Origin: JAOBAU01 sp034667465
Lineage (GTDB): Bacteria > Acidobacteriota > Thermoanaerobaculia > Gp7-AA8
NCBI GenBank assembly: GCA_034667465.1
Contig: JAXDJV010000002.1
Span: 372,001 to 436,000 of the forward strand
Length of the DNA: 64,000 bases
Direction of reading: 5' to 3'
In this document: piece by piece, positions 1-8,457 of the stretch
Numbering within the stretch: position 1 is the first letter of the stretch
Layout: every line of letters starts with the position of its first letter
Position numbers and translations under genes: made by a program
Notes under the pieces: model-generated
Seen by the model: the letters and a program-made list of their open reading frames with translations, nothing else
The model's database searches: none
Told to the model about the DNA's origin: nothing

Positions 1-118
1 CGCCAATCGTGGCGCGGCGAACGACGTGCTCGATCGCGGCCAGCCGCAGCGCGGCGCTGAGACCGTCGACTTCCGCTTCCGTCGAACACTTCGCGATCGT
101 GACCAGTCTTCCCGACAT
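1..118 (-). CDS. DUF2007-like protein, partial (N-terminus)
   Basis: Reading leftward from an ATG at 118, the frame stays open to the window edge and gives about 39 residues. The start (Met-Ser-Gly-Arg-Leu-Val-Thr-Ile-Ala) followed by a Ser-Thr-Glu-Ala-Glu-Val-Asp stretch resembles the first strand and helix of DUF2007-type signal-transducing domains, which usually open with a hydrophobic VTIA/VTVA strand and an acidic S/T-x-x-E-A helix. No convincing Shine-Dalgarno is seen. It is divergent from the glycosylase-fold gene starting at 139. The assignment rests on a short fragment and is tentative. Confidence 0.4.
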   Translation of the reverse strand, partial: MSGRLVTIAKCSTEAEVDGLSAALRLAAIEHVVRRATIG

Positions 119-138
119 CGGCGGATGATAATCGGCGC

Positions 139-963
139 GTGGGACGATTCGATCGATTCATCAACGACCTCGCACGCGTCGAAGTGTCGGAGCGCGCGTG
201 CAACCAGTACTCATCGACGCTGGGCGAGATCCGCGCGAACGCCATCTGCCGCCGGAACCTGCGTCTCTATTTCGAACAGCTCGACGCCATCGGCGCGCGC
301 ATCGTGCTGATCGGCGAGGCGCCGAGTTATCGCGGCGGCCGGCTGACCGGAATCCCGTTCGTCAGCGAGACCGTGATGCTTCGCGGCGTCGACACGCGCA
401 GCGGTTTCGTCCTCGGCGAATCACACGGCTATCGCAAAGCAACCGAAGGCGAGAAGTTGTCGACGGAAGCCAGCGCCACGATGGTCTGGGCGACGATCCG
501 CGAGATCGATCCGCTGCCGCTGCTCTGGAACGCGTTTCCGTTTCACCCGTTCGATGCCGGCAACGCACTCACGAATCGGATGCCGTCCGCGGCCGAGCTC
601 GCAATCGGCGCGACGTTCATCGCCAGACTCGTACAGCTCTTCGGATTCGAGCGGATCGTCGCGGTCGGCAATCACGCCGGCGTCTCGCTGACGAAGCTCG
701 GCATCGCGCACGACAAAGTGCGCCATCCGTCGATGGCCGGCAAGCCCGAATTCGTCGCCGGAATGGCGCGCATATCGCAGTCTGTGGAAGGCATGAAGAA
801 GAGCCAGACTGAAGAGATCAAAGAAGGAAAGGCGATGCGGACGAAGACGTACGCCGGCAGGTTGCAGCCGGCCGGTCCGAAATCGGCGATGCCGACGGAA
901 AACGCGGTGAAGCTGTCGACGGTGCCGAGCTCGGCCTCGCAAAAATACAACGGCGGGAAGTAG
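139..963 (+). CDS. Uracil-DNA glycosylase superfamily protein
   Basis: The 274-residue protein has the layout of the UDG fold: motif 1 Gly-Glu-Ala-Pro at 59-62 (water-activating loop), Asn-Ala-Phe-Pro-Phe-His-Pro at 131-137, and motif 2 His-Pro-Ser at 196-198 in Arg-His-Pro-Ser-Met-Ala-Gly. Family members excise uracil or related damaged bases. It lacks the N-terminal four-cysteine iron-sulfur pattern of family 4, so it may belong to one of the less studied UDG-like groups, and substrate is not predictable. The last 55 residues or so are low complexity and lie outside the fold. The start is a GTG; no strong ribosome-binding site is evident. It converges on moaA with a 36 nt gap. Confidence 0.7.
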   Translation: MGRFDRFINDLARVEVSERACNQYSSTLGEIRANAICRRNLRLYFEQLDAIGARIVLIGEAPSYRGGRLTGIPFVSETVMLRGVDTRSGFVLGESHGYRKATEGEKLSTEASATMVWATIREIDPLPLLWNAFPFHPFDAGNALTNRMPSAAELAIGATFIARLVQLFGFERIVAVGNHAGVSLTKLGIAHDKVRHPSMAGKPEFVAGMARISQSVEGMKKSQTEEIKEGKAMRTKTYAGRLQPAGPKSAMPTENAVKLSTVPSSASQKYNGGK

Positions 964-999
964 ATCAGGCGTGCGTCTCTTGCGATGTACCAAGGCGAA

Positions 1000-2007
1000 C
1001 TAACCGCCGATCCGCGACATCTCCACCCGCCGCAATCCGACCGTCGCCTCGGAACGAATCTCCGAGTAGCGATCGTCTCGCGCGCGCCACACCTTCGCGA
1101 CCGCGGCTGCGAGCTCTTCATCCGATGCGCCGCTGCGAACGAGCGCGCGCAGATCGTGGCCGTTGCCGGAGAAGAGGCAGGTGAACAGCTCGCCTGACGC
1201 TGTCAGCCGCGCGCGCGTGCATGTTCCGCAGAACGGCTGCGTCACCGACGTGATCACACCGATCTCACCGCCGCCATCGACGTAGCGCCAGCGCTCGGCC
1301 ACTTCGCCGAAGTACTGCGCGTCGACCGGCTCGAGCGGCCACTCGCGCGACAACGTCTCGACGATCTCGCGGCCCGGCACCACGTCTTCGAGTCGCCAGC
1401 CGTTCGTGTTGCCGACGTCCATGAACTCGATGAAGCGGACGATGTGTCCCGTTCCGCGAAAACGTCGCGCCATCGCCACGACGCTGGTGTCGTTCATGCC
1501 GCGGCGCACGACCATGTCGATCTTGATCGGACTCATTCCCACTTCGGCCGCTGCGTCGATCGCATCGAGCACTCGCGTCACTGAAAAGTCGACGTCGTTG
1601 ATCCGCCGAAAGAGCGCGTCATCGAGCGCGTCGAGACTGATGGTGATGCGGCGCAATCCGGCATCGCGCAGTGCGTGCGCTTTCGCGCGCGTCAGCAGCG
1701 AGCCGTTCGTCGTCAGCGCGATGTCGCGCACGCCATCGAGCGACGCCAGCATCGAGACGAGCCGCTCCAGATCGCGACGCAGCAGCGGCTCGCCGCCGGT
1801 CAGGCGCAACTTCTCGACGCCGTTCGCAACGAACGCGCGCGCGAGGCGCGTCATCTCCTCGAACGTCAGCAGTGCATCGCGCTCGAGGAACGCGAAGTCG
1901 CGGCCGAAGATCTCCTTCGGCATGCAGTACGCGCAGCGAAAGTTGCAGCGGTCGGTGACCGAGATCCGCAGATCGTGCAGCGGCCGTGCGTATCGATCGG
2001 AAGACAT
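1000..2007 (-). CDS. moaA: GTP 3',8-cyclase MoaA (molybdenum cofactor step 1)
   Basis: This radical-SAM enzyme acts with MoaC to convert GTP into cyclic pyranopterin monophosphate, the first step of molybdopterin synthesis. The 335-residue product has the SAM-cluster motif C21-x3-C25-x2-C28, the Gly-Gly-Glu-Pro SAM-binding motif, and the second [4Fe-4S] cluster cysteines near C260, C263 and C277. It ends in the conserved Gly-Gly that is needed for activity. The frame extends upstream, but ATG at 2007 gives the family start (Met-Ser-Ser-Asp-Arg-Tyr-Ala-Arg-Pro-Leu) and normal length. The esterase gene ends 13 nt upstream on the same strand. No other moa gene is in the window. Confidence 0.96.
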   Translation of the reverse strand: MSSDRYARPLHDLRISVTDRCNFRCAYCMPKEIFGRDFAFLERDALLTFEEMTRLARAFVANGVEKLRLTGGEPLLRRDLERLVSMLASLDGVRDIALTTNGSLLTRAKAHALRDAGLRRITISLDALDDALFRRINDVDFSVTRVLDAIDAAAEVGMSPIKIDMVVRRGMNDTSVVAMARRFRGTGHIVRFIEFMDVGNTNGWRLEDVVPGREIVETLSREWPLEPVDAQYFGEVAERWRYVDGGGEIGVITSVTQPFCGTCTRARLTASGELFTCLFSGNGHDLRALVRSGASDEELAAAVAKVWRARDDRYSEIRSEATVGLRRVEMSRIGG

Positions 2008-2020
2008 CCTCCGCCGCAAA

Positions 2021-2857
2021 CTACGCCGGCGGGAACAAAAACTCCAGGACGTTCCGAACGCGTTTCGCCCACGACACTTCGCTGTGGTCGGCGCGGCGAT
2101 CTTCGAAGTAGCGGAAGCTCCCCTCATTCCAACCCATCGCTCGCATCCGCTCGCGCAGAATTCGCGCGTCGGCCAGCGCCTCGTTTCCCTCGCGGCCGCC
2201 GATGTCGAGCCAGACACGCGGACGGTGGCTCGAATCGAAACGATCGAGCATCCGGACGATCATCCGCGAATCCCACCAGACCGACGGCGACATCGACGCG
2301 ACGCTGCCGAAGATGTCGGGATGACTGAGACCGAGGTAGAGCGAAACGAGACCGCCGAGCGATGAGCCGCCGATCGCGGTGTTGTCTCTGTCCGTCAGCG
2401 TTCGATAGCCGGCATCGATGATCGGCTTCAGCTCTTCGATGAGCATGCGGCCGTAGTCGTCGGCTCGACCGCCGTGTTCCTTCACCACATCGCGCGTCGG
2501 CGTGTATTCATCGACGCGATCGGCGCCGGCGTTGTCGATGCCGACGATGATCATCGAGCGCGCGGCGCGATCGGCGATCGCGGCGTCAGCCGCTTCGAGC
2601 AGACGCCAGTGTCGTCCGGGGATGAACGAGCGTTCCGGCTCGAAGAGGTTCTGTCCGTCCTGCATGTAGAGAACGGGATAACGCGCTTCGGGCCGATCGC
2701 TGTAGCTCGGCGGAACATAGATCGTGATCTCGCGCGTGTTGCCGAGGATCTTCGATTCGAACGCGTGGATCTTTTCCAGCCGTCCGGGGCGCAGCGCGCG
2801 CCGGCGGTTTTCGAAGCGGAAGACGCGTTGAAACGTCGACCGCAAAGTGTCAGCCAT
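2021..2857 (-). CDS. Alpha/beta hydrolase, Fes/esterase D-like family
   Basis: The 278-residue protein matches the putative esterase family that includes enterochelin esterase Fes and S-formylglutathione hydrolase-like proteins. It shows an immunoglobulin-like strand entry (Ile-Thr-Ile-Tyr-Val-Pro-Pro), the Tyr-Pro-Val-Leu-Tyr-Met-Gln-Asp-Gly strand near 60-68, a nucleophile elbow Gly-Ser-Ser-Leu-Gly with Ser166, and a likely catalytic His258 in Ala-Asp-His-Ser-Glu. There is no signal peptide, so a cytoplasmic location is inferred. Substrate is unknown; nothing nearby points to siderophore use. It lies 13 nt upstream of moaA on the same strand and may be co-transcribed with it. Confidence 0.85.
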   Translation of the reverse strand: MADTLRSTFQRVFRFENRRRALRPGRLEKIHAFESKILGNTREITIYVPPSYSDRPEARYPVLYMQDGQNLFEPERSFIPGRHWRLLEAADAAIADRAARSMIIVGIDNAGADRVDEYTPTRDVVKEHGGRADDYGRMLIEELKPIIDAGYRTLTDRDNTAIGGSSLGGLVSLYLGLSHPDIFGSVASMSPSVWWDSRMIVRMLDRFDSSHRPRVWLDIGGREGNEALADARILRERMRAMGWNEGSFRYFEDRRADHSEVSWAKRVRNVLEFLFPPA

Positions 2858-2938
2858 CGGCGATGTGCCGATGCGTTGCAGGCATAGCCTTCATGACGTA
2901 CGGCTCCTTATGGGCGCAGCGGCTCGAGAGCAAAAATC

Positions 2939-3409
2939 TCACCCGAGGTTGTGATACGCACTGCGGAAGTAGAGGAGCGGCAACCCTTCGCGCGTCTCTG
3001 ACTCTGCGACTTCGCCGACGAAGATCGTGTGATCGCCGCCTGGAAGCTGCTCGCGAAGACGGCATTCGAGCGTCGTCAGTGCGCCGGCGATCAGCGGCAC
3101 GCCAAGCGCACCTTCAGTGACGTCGGTATCGACGAACTTGTCGTCGCTGCGCGAAGCGAAACGATTCGAGATCGTGGCCTGATCGCTGGACAGAATGCTG
3201 ACGCCGAATTTCTGAGCGGCGATGATCGCGTCATGCGTCTTGACCGATTTCTCGATGCAGACGAGAACGAGCGGCGGGTGCAGCGAGAGCGATGCGAACG
3301 ACGCGACGGTCATTCCATAGCGGCGGCCTTCGTGCTCTGTGGTCACGATCGTCACCCCGCTGGCGAAATGCGACATGGCCAGCTTGAATCCCGCGTCATC
3401 GATCGGCAT
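2939..3409 (-). CDS. Flavin reductase-like FMN-binding protein
   Basis: The 156-residue product has the split-barrel flavin reductase pattern: a Phe-Ala-Ser-Gly-Val-Thr-Ile-Val-Thr-Thr opening, Gly-Met-Thr-Val-Ala-Ser-Phe-Ala-Ser-Leu-Ser-Leu-His-Pro-Pro (FMN phosphate loop), and a C-terminal Pro-Leu-Leu-Tyr-Phe-Arg-x-x-Tyr signature. These enzymes reduce free flavin with NAD(P)H, often for a two-component monooxygenase, but no monooxygenase is adjacent. The start at 3409 is chosen because a GAGGAAACGC ribosome-binding site lies just upstream; an in-frame ATG 33 nt earlier has none. It is divergent from the DUF4097-like gene at 3497. Confidence 0.9.
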   Translation of the reverse strand: MPIDDAGFKLAMSHFASGVTIVTTEHEGRRYGMTVASFASLSLHPPLVLVCIEKSVKTHDAIIAAQKFGVSILSSDQATISNRFASRSDDKFVDTDVTEGALGVPLIAGALTTLECRLREQLPGGDHTIFVGEVAESETREGLPLLYFRSAYHNLG

Positions 3410-3496
3410 CGCGTTTCCTCTCGGGGGCGGAGTGTACTGCAACGTTTCTAACTTTCGTGCGCGCGCCGCGTACTACATGGAAACGGAGGATTCACC

Positions 3497-4459
3497 ATGC
3501 AACGCTCTCGCACGTTTCTGTTCGCGACCGCCCTTCTTCTCGCTGCAGCGAGCAACTCTTACGCCGCCACGGCGCCGCTGCACCGCACGTTCAAGGTTGC
3601 CGACGGCGGCACGCTGAAAATCGACGCCGATTTCGGCGCGATCCGGGTCATGCCGGGCGCGAGCGGAAGCGTCACCGTCGATGTGAAACGCTCCGGCAAT
3701 GCTGATGAATTGAAAGCGTACGTCGTCACTTTCGATCAGCAGGCGAACACGATCTCGATCAAGAGCGATTACTCGCGGCCGAGTCACTGGTTGAACTGGA
3801 GCACGAATCTCGACGTCGAATACGTCGTCAGCGTTCCGTCGCGCTTCAATGTCGATCTCGTGACGTCCGGCGGCGACATCAAAGTTGGCGATCTGCAGGG
3901 CGCCGCGACCGTGAAAACATCCGGCGGCGAGCTCGACCTCGGCCACATCTCCGGCAACGTCAGCGCCCGCACGTCCGGCGGCGACGCCACCGTCGCAGCG
4001 GCCGGCGGATTGCTCGACGTGAAAACGTCAGGCGGCAGCATCTCGATCGGCAACGCCGCGCAGAACGTCGACGCGAGAACGTCCGGCGGCTCGATTGAAG
4101 TGAAACGCTCATCGGGCGACCTGAAGCTCAAAACCTCCGGCGGCTCGATCTCGATCGATGAAGCGTTCGGCAGCGTGCAGGCCGACACTTCCGGCGGTTC
4201 GATCAGCGCGCGCCTCGCGCGTCAGCCGCGCGGCGACTCGCGCTTCGCGACGTCAGGCGGAGGCGTCACCGTGTCGTTCGCGGCGAACGTCGCGGTCGAC
4301 ATCGATGCGAAAACGAGCGGCGGCGAAGTCGATTCGTCGATCCCGCTGACGGTGCTCGGAACGCGGTCGGAAGGAACGCTGTCCGGGAAGATCAACGGCG
4401 GCGGTCCGATGATCACGCTGCGCGCGTCGGGAGGCGATATTCGTTTGAAGAGGTTGTAA
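3497..4459 (+). CDS. Exported DUF4097-like beta-solenoid protein
   Basis: This 320-residue protein begins with a Sec signal peptide (Leu-Phe-Ala-Thr-Ala-Leu-Leu-Leu-Ala-Ala-Ala, probable cleavage after Ser-Tyr-Ala around residue 23). After an N-terminal strand region it contains about ten copies of a short Thr-Ser-Gly-Gly-x-Ile/Leu-x-Val repeat between residues 125 and 300, as in DUF4097 putative adhesin domains, which form a left-handed beta-solenoid. The ribosome-binding site AACGGAGGATTCACC precedes the ATG. Role is unknown: a surface adhesin or periplasmic sensor is possible, inferred only from the family. It is followed on the same strand by the retropepsin-like lipoprotein gene 85 nt downstream. 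Confidence 0.8.
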   Translation: MQRSRTFLFATALLLAAASNSYAATAPLHRTFKVADGGTLKIDADFGAIRVMPGASGSVTVDVKRSGNADELKAYVVTFDQQANTISIKSDYSRPSHWLNWSTNLDVEYVVSVPSRFNVDLVTSGGDIKVGDLQGAATVKTSGGELDLGHISGNVSARTSGGDATVAAAGGLLDVKTSGGSISIGNAAQNVDARTSGGSIEVKRSSGDLKLKTSGGSISIDEAFGSVQADTSGGSISARLARQPRGDSRFATSGGGVTVSFAANVAVDIDAKTSGGEVDSSIPLTVLGTRSEGTLSGKINGGGPMITLRASGGDIRLKRL

Positions 4460-4544
4460 GGTCGTCTCACTCCGGATGCTGTTCCGTCACAGGCCGTCCA
4501 CTGAAGAGAGCGGCGTGCGCCGTAGAATCCGTCGCACAACCGCT

Positions 4545-5876
4545 ATGAACGTTAAACGCATCGTCGCTCGCGCGCTGCCGGTCCTCGTTGTCGCCGGCTG
4601 CACCTTGTACTCCGACGTTTCGATCACGCCGCTGTACGTTTCGCCGCCCGACATCGAGCGCGGCGCCGATCTGCAGCAGATGTTGCGCAAGGCCGATTTC
4701 CTTCGCGCCATCGAGCTGACGAAGGCGATCGAGTCGCGGCAGTCGCTGGTCGCAGGCGAGCTCGCCGCTCTCGGAGAAGCGGAGCTGACGTCGGGACGTT
4801 ATGACGCCGCGCGCAAACACCTGCGCGCGGCGCTCGATCTCAATCCGTTCCGCACGACCTACGCGAGCGTCGCGTGGCAACTCTCGCAGCTCGAGTACCT
4901 CAACAACAACTACGACTCCAGTCTCGACTGGGCAAAGATCGCCATCGCGCGCGGCATGAACATCAGGAAGTGGCACCTCGACTACATGGAGGCGCTCGCG
5001 AATCGTCGCGTGTACGAGTTCCCGGGAAAAACGTCCGCGCAACTTCCGATGCGCGTCGACAGCCCCGACGTTCCGCGCGTCGAAGTGCGACTCAACGATC
5101 AGCGCGCGGTCTCCGCGGTCGTCGACACCGGCGCCGTCATCTCGATCATCTCGAAGCGCTACGCGGAACTGATGTCGCTCAAACCGATCGGCGATTTCGA
5201 AGGGACGTTCTACGGTCTCCTCGGCGAGCCGATCGCGGTTCGCTTCGCGGTGATCGACTCCGTCGAGATCGGCGACATGGTCGTCCGCAGCGTACCGGTC
5301 GCGATCATGCCCGACGAGAAGATGAAGTTCCTCGTCAGCGACAAGAAGGAGTACCACATCGATTTCCTCCTCGGCGCGAACTTCCTGAAGGAGTTCCGCA
5401 TGGAGCTCAACTTCCGCAAGGACATGATCGAGCTGACGAAACTCTCCGTCGCCGATCGCAATCCGGCCGCCGATCAGAACATGTTCATCGAAGGCTTCCG
5501 GCCGCAGGTTCGGAGCACGGTGAATCGGCACGGCTGGTTCATGTTCGTGCTCGACACCGGTTCGGAAGTGACGTTCCTCAATGAGGCGCAGCTGGCCGTG
5601 CTGCCGATTCCGGGATTCCAGGCAAAGGCGCACAACGCGCGGCTGCAGGGACTCGGCGGCTCGATGAAACGCGGTGCGAAAGTGGAGAACGTCGAGGTCG
5701 GCGTCGACAAATGGGCCGGCGTTTTTCGGACGCTGCCGATGTACGCGTCGTCGAATCAGGATCGTTCGGTCGGAATCATCGGCGAGAACTTCCTGAAGAA
5801 CTTCCGCGTCGTGATCGACTTCGGACGGATGCGCGTCGATCTCTTCCGCGAAGGGATCAACGCCACGCAGCTGTAG
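4545..5876 (+). CDS. Lipoprotein with TPR-like region and two retropepsin-like aspartic protease domains
   Basis: The 443-residue protein starts with a lipoprotein signal (Val-Leu-Val-Val-Ala-Gly-Cys) and is probably membrane anchored. Residues about 40-150 form an alpha-helical TPR-like region. Two aspartyl-protease motifs follow: Asp194-Thr-Gly-Ala in Val-Val-Asp-Thr-Gly-Ala-Val-Ile-Ser, and Asp337-Thr-Gly-Ser in Val-Leu-Asp-Thr-Gly-Ser-Glu-Val-Thr. Each domain ends with a Gly-x-Asn-Phe-Leu-Lys-x-Phe element typical of clan AA proteases. Retropepsins normally dimerise with one Asp per subunit; two in one chain could form an intramolecular active site. The ATG at 4545 is chosen over an upstream ATG at 4476 because it directly precedes the signal peptide. 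Convergent with glmU, 8 nt apart. Confidence 0.8.
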   Translation: MNVKRIVARALPVLVVAGCTLYSDVSITPLYVSPPDIERGADLQQMLRKADFLRAIELTKAIESRQSLVAGELAALGEAELTSGRYDAARKHLRAALDLNPFRTTYASVAWQLSQLEYLNNNYDSSLDWAKIAIARGMNIRKWHLDYMEALANRRVYEFPGKTSAQLPMRVDSPDVPRVEVRLNDQRAVSAVVDTGAVISIISKRYAELMSLKPIGDFEGTFYGLLGEPIAVRFAVIDSVEIGDMVVRSVPVAIMPDEKMKFLVSDKKEYHIDFLLGANFLKEFRMELNFRKDMIELTKLSVADRNPAADQNMFIEGFRPQVRSTVNRHGWFMFVLDTGSEVTFLNEAQLAVLPIPGFQAKAHNARLQGLGGSMKRGAKVENVEVGVDKWAGVFRTLPMYASSNQDRSVGIIGENFLKNFRVVIDFGRMRVDLFREGINATQL

Positions 5877-5884
5877 CGCCCGCG

Positions 5885-7288
5885 CTACTCCTTCTTTTCG
5901 CGCTCTTCCCGCTTGCGGTCGGCCCATCCTTCGATGGTTCGCTGGGGCGTGCGACTCAGCGCCAGGGCGCCCGGCGGCACATCCTTCGTGATCGTCGAAC
6001 CGGCGCCGACATACGCGCCTTTTCCGATGCGAATCGGCGCGACGAGTTGCGAGTCGGAGCCGATGAAGACGCCATCCTCGAGCACCGTCTTGTGTTTGTT
6101 CACGCCGTCGTAGTTGCAGGTGATCGTGCCGGCGCCGATGTTCACGTCCGCGCCAATCTCGGCATCGCCGATGTACGAGAGGTGCGACGCTTTCGCTCCT
6201 TCGCCGAACACCGCTTTCTTCGTCTCGACGAAGTTGCCGACCTTCACATTTCTTCCGAGATGCGTGCCTGGTCGAAGATGCGCGTACGGACCGACCGTCG
6301 CATCGTCTTCGATTGTCGCATCCTCGGCGACGGTGCCGGTCTTGAGATGCACGTCGTCGCCGACCGTGACGTTGATCAGATGAACGCCCGGCTCGATGAC
6401 GCAACCTTCGCCGATGTTCGTCAGCCCTTCGAGCGTCACGAACGGATAGACGACCGTGTCGGCGCCAATGTTGACCGTCGAATCGATCACGACCGTTGTC
6501 GGGTTGCGGAACGTCACTCCTTCGCTGAGCAGCTTCTCGACCACGCGGCGCTGAATCTCCGCTTCGACGACTGCCAGCTCCGCGCGCGAGTTCACACCGA
6601 TCGCTTCGATCGGATCGTCGACGACCAACGCGCCAACGCGCTCACCGTTTTCACGCAGCACCGCGATGAGATCGGTCAGGTAGTACTCGCCCTGCGCGTT
6701 GTTCGTGCCGAGGTTACGGAGACGATCAAAGAGACCGCCGGCGTTGAAGAGATAGATGCCGGCATTCACTTCGCCGATCTTTTTCTGCTCGTCGTTCGCA
6801 TCTTTCGCTTCGACGATGCGCGCGACTGATCCGTCAGCGTCGCGCACGATGCGGCCGTACATCGCCGGATGGGCGAGCTTCATCGTCAGCAACGTCAGCG
6901 CGTTTCCGGACACGTCGTGTTCCGCGATCAGCCTGCGCAGCGTTTCCACGCGCGTCAGCGGAACGTCGCCGGAGAGAATCAGCACGCGCCGCGACGCGAA
7001 TGATTCGTCGGGCTCGAGCACCATCGACGCCTGCAGCACCGCGTGTCCGGTACCGAGCTGCTGATCCTGCACCGCGAAGCGTGCGCGATGGCCGACCGAC
7101 TCCTGCACCGCTTCGCGCTGATGGCCGACGACGACGATCGGCGGCCGCTCGCAGACGTCCGAGGCGAGATCGAGAACGTAGTCGATGATGGGACGGCCGG
7201 CCGCGCGATGCAGCACTTTGATCGTCGCCGATTTCATCCGCGTGCCGAGGCCCGCGGCGAGGATGATCACGTCAAGGTTGTTGTCCAT
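5885..7288 (-). CDS. glmU: Bifunctional UDP-GlcNAc pyrophosphorylase / GlcN-1-P acetyltransferase
   Basis: GlmU makes UDP-N-acetylglucosamine for peptidoglycan and lipid A. The 467-residue protein has the N-terminal nucleotidyltransferase domain (Leu-Ala-Ala-Gly-Leu-Gly-Thr-Arg-Met-Lys) and a C-terminal left-handed hexapeptide helix. The acetyltransferase centre includes Tyr-Ala-His-Leu-Arg-Pro-Gly and the probable catalytic His369 in Ala-Ser-His-Leu-Ser-Tyr. The proline of the usual Pro-Lys-Val-Leu-His motif is replaced by Ile, while Lys is kept. A start at 7288 is preferred because the upstream in-frame ATG at 7348 lies inside a palindromic repeat and would add 20 non-family residues. It is the last gene of the dnaX-to-glmU run. 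Confidence 0.96.
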   Translation of the reverse strand: MDNNLDVIILAAGLGTRMKSATIKVLHRAAGRPIIDYVLDLASDVCERPPIVVVGHQREAVQESVGHRARFAVQDQQLGTGHAVLQASMVLEPDESFASRRVLILSGDVPLTRVETLRRLIAEHDVSGNALTLLTMKLAHPAMYGRIVRDADGSVARIVEAKDANDEQKKIGEVNAGIYLFNAGGLFDRLRNLGTNNAQGEYYLTDLIAVLRENGERVGALVVDDPIEAIGVNSRAELAVVEAEIQRRVVEKLLSEGVTFRNPTTVVIDSTVNIGADTVVYPFVTLEGLTNIGEGCVIEPGVHLINVTVGDDVHLKTGTVAEDATIEDDATVGPYAHLRPGTHLGRNVKVGNFVETKKAVFGEGAKASHLSYIGDAEIGADVNIGAGTITCNYDGVNKHKTVLEDGVFIGSDSQLVAPIRIGKGAYVGAGSTITKDVPPGALALSRTPQRTIEGWADRKREEREKKE

Positions 7289-7311
7289 GGTCGCTTCGCT
7301 CCCGGGTATGG

Positions 7312-7376
7312 GGCATGAGGGATGAGGTATGAGTAAAGGCGAAATCACTCATGCCTCATGCCTCATCACTCATGCC
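7312..7376. repeat. Imperfect palindrome, ATGAGGCATGAG family
   Basis: Left arm 7312-7334 and right arm 7347-7376 are inverted copies rich in ATGAGG/CCTCAT units around a 12 nt loop. The right arm overlaps the end of yvcK and supplies its last codons and TGA stop. The same family recurs at 50185-50270. Confidence 0.85.
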
Positions 7377-8414
7377 GTTTCTCCGCATCCGTTCAAGTGT
7401 CCGGCCATATCGGTCGTACAGCCGGAAAATCGTACCTGCGAGCGCTGCTGAATCGTGTCGCACGAAGTCGCCTTCGGAAATGATGTCGCCGAAGAACGGC
7501 GTCACGCCGAGCTCGCGAATCGCGTCGAGATCCGCTTCCACCGGAAACTGATTCTCCGCCGCGTACGCCGCGAGAATCTGCTCCGATGGCCGGCTGCCGT
7601 TCAGCATCATCACATCGACAACCAGTCCCGCGTGCTCGATCACCGCGTGCAGATGTTCCTCGGCGGTGTAGCCATCCGTTTCGCCCGGCTGCGTCATCAC
7701 GTTGCAAACGTAAACGCGCAACGCCTTCGCGATGCGTATCGCATCAGCGAGCGGCCGAATGGCGAGATTCGGCAACACGGACGTGTAAAGCGAGCCGGGC
7801 CCGATCAGAATCAGATCGGCATTCGCGATCGCATCGAGCACGCGTTGCGGCGGCGCGGCGTCGGCCGGCTCGATCGCCAGATGAACGATGCGGGCGTGAC
7901 GCGGCGCCGTCTTTTTCTCATCACCGAGATGCGAGCCGCTGATCGCCACTTCGCCAACGAGCTCCGTGCCATCGGCGAGCGTTGCGCGCAGCCGAACATC
8001 GGAGAGCGTCGATGGATAGATTTCGCCGCGAATCGCGAGGACTTCGGAGGCGGCGAGGATCGCGTGATCGAAGCCGCCGGTAATGTCGGTCATCGCCTTC
8101 AGCAGCAGATTGCCGAGCGAATGTCCTTTCAGCGCCGAGTCGGTGTCGAAGCGATAGTTGAAGAGCTGCGAGAGCAACGCTTCTTCCTCCGCGAGCGCGA
8201 CGATGCAGTTCCGAATGTCGCCGGGCGGGAGCATCCCGAACTCCTTGCGCAGCGCGCCGGAGCTGCCGCCTTCATCGGTGACGGTGACGACCGCGGCGAG
8301 GTTCGCGATCGACCAGGCGCCGTCGGCGTCGACATAAACCTTGAGACCGCGGAGAAGGGTGGAGAGCCCGGTGCCGCCACCGATTGCGACGATGTTCAGA
8401 CCGGCGTGGCGCAT
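7356..8414 (-). CDS. yvcK: YvcK/CofD-like gluconeogenesis factor
   Basis: The 352-residue protein belongs to the YvcK branch of the CofD-like fold. It shows the nucleotide-binding start Ile-Gly-Gly-Gly-Thr-Gly-Leu-Ser, the Thr-Asp-x-Gly-Gly-Ser-Ser-Gly motif, Pro-Pro-Gly-Asp-Ile-Arg-Asn-Cys, and Ile-Gly-Pro-Gly-Ser-Leu-Tyr-Thr-Ser. In Bacillus, YvcK binds UDP-GlcNAc and is required for growth on gluconeogenic carbon and for cell-wall homeostasis. Its position directly upstream of glmU, which makes UDP-GlcNAc, fits that role. The last residues (Gly-Met-Ser-Asp-Glu-Ala, stop) are encoded by a palindromic repeat, so the natural C-terminus has probably been replaced or extended. Confidence 0.93.
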   Translation of the reverse strand: MRHAGLNIVAIGGGTGLSTLLRGLKVYVDADGAWSIANLAAVVTVTDEGGSSGALRKEFGMLPPGDIRNCIVALAEEEALLSQLFNYRFDTDSALKGHSLGNLLLKAMTDITGGFDHAILAASEVLAIRGEIYPSTLSDVRLRATLADGTELVGEVAISGSHLGDEKKTAPRHARIVHLAIEPADAAPPQRVLDAIANADLILIGPGSLYTSVLPNLAIRPLADAIRIAKALRVYVCNVMTQPGETDGYTAEEHLHAVIEHAGLVVDVMMLNGSRPSEQILAAYAAENQFPVEADLDAIRELGVTPFFGDIISEGDFVRHDSAALAGTIFRLYDRYGRTLERMRRNGMSDEA

Positions 8415-8416
8415 CG

Positions 8417-8442
8417 AGATCCTTCGCTTCGCTCAGGATGAG
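8417..8442. repeat. Single arm of the ATCCTTCG-CTCAGGAT palindrome family
   Basis: The stretch between mglA and yvcK reads GATCCTTCGCTTCGCTCAGGA and matches one arm of the larger palindrome at 58398-58503. It fills most of the 43 nt gap between the two genes. Confidence 0.6.
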
Positions 8443-8457
8443 CGGCCAGGATGCCGC

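Noticed and set aside
4467..6404. 645-codon minus-strand open frame opposite the retropepsin-like gene and glmU
   Set aside because: It overlaps parts of two recognised genes in a wrong frame and encodes an Arg/Asp-rich string without any family signature.
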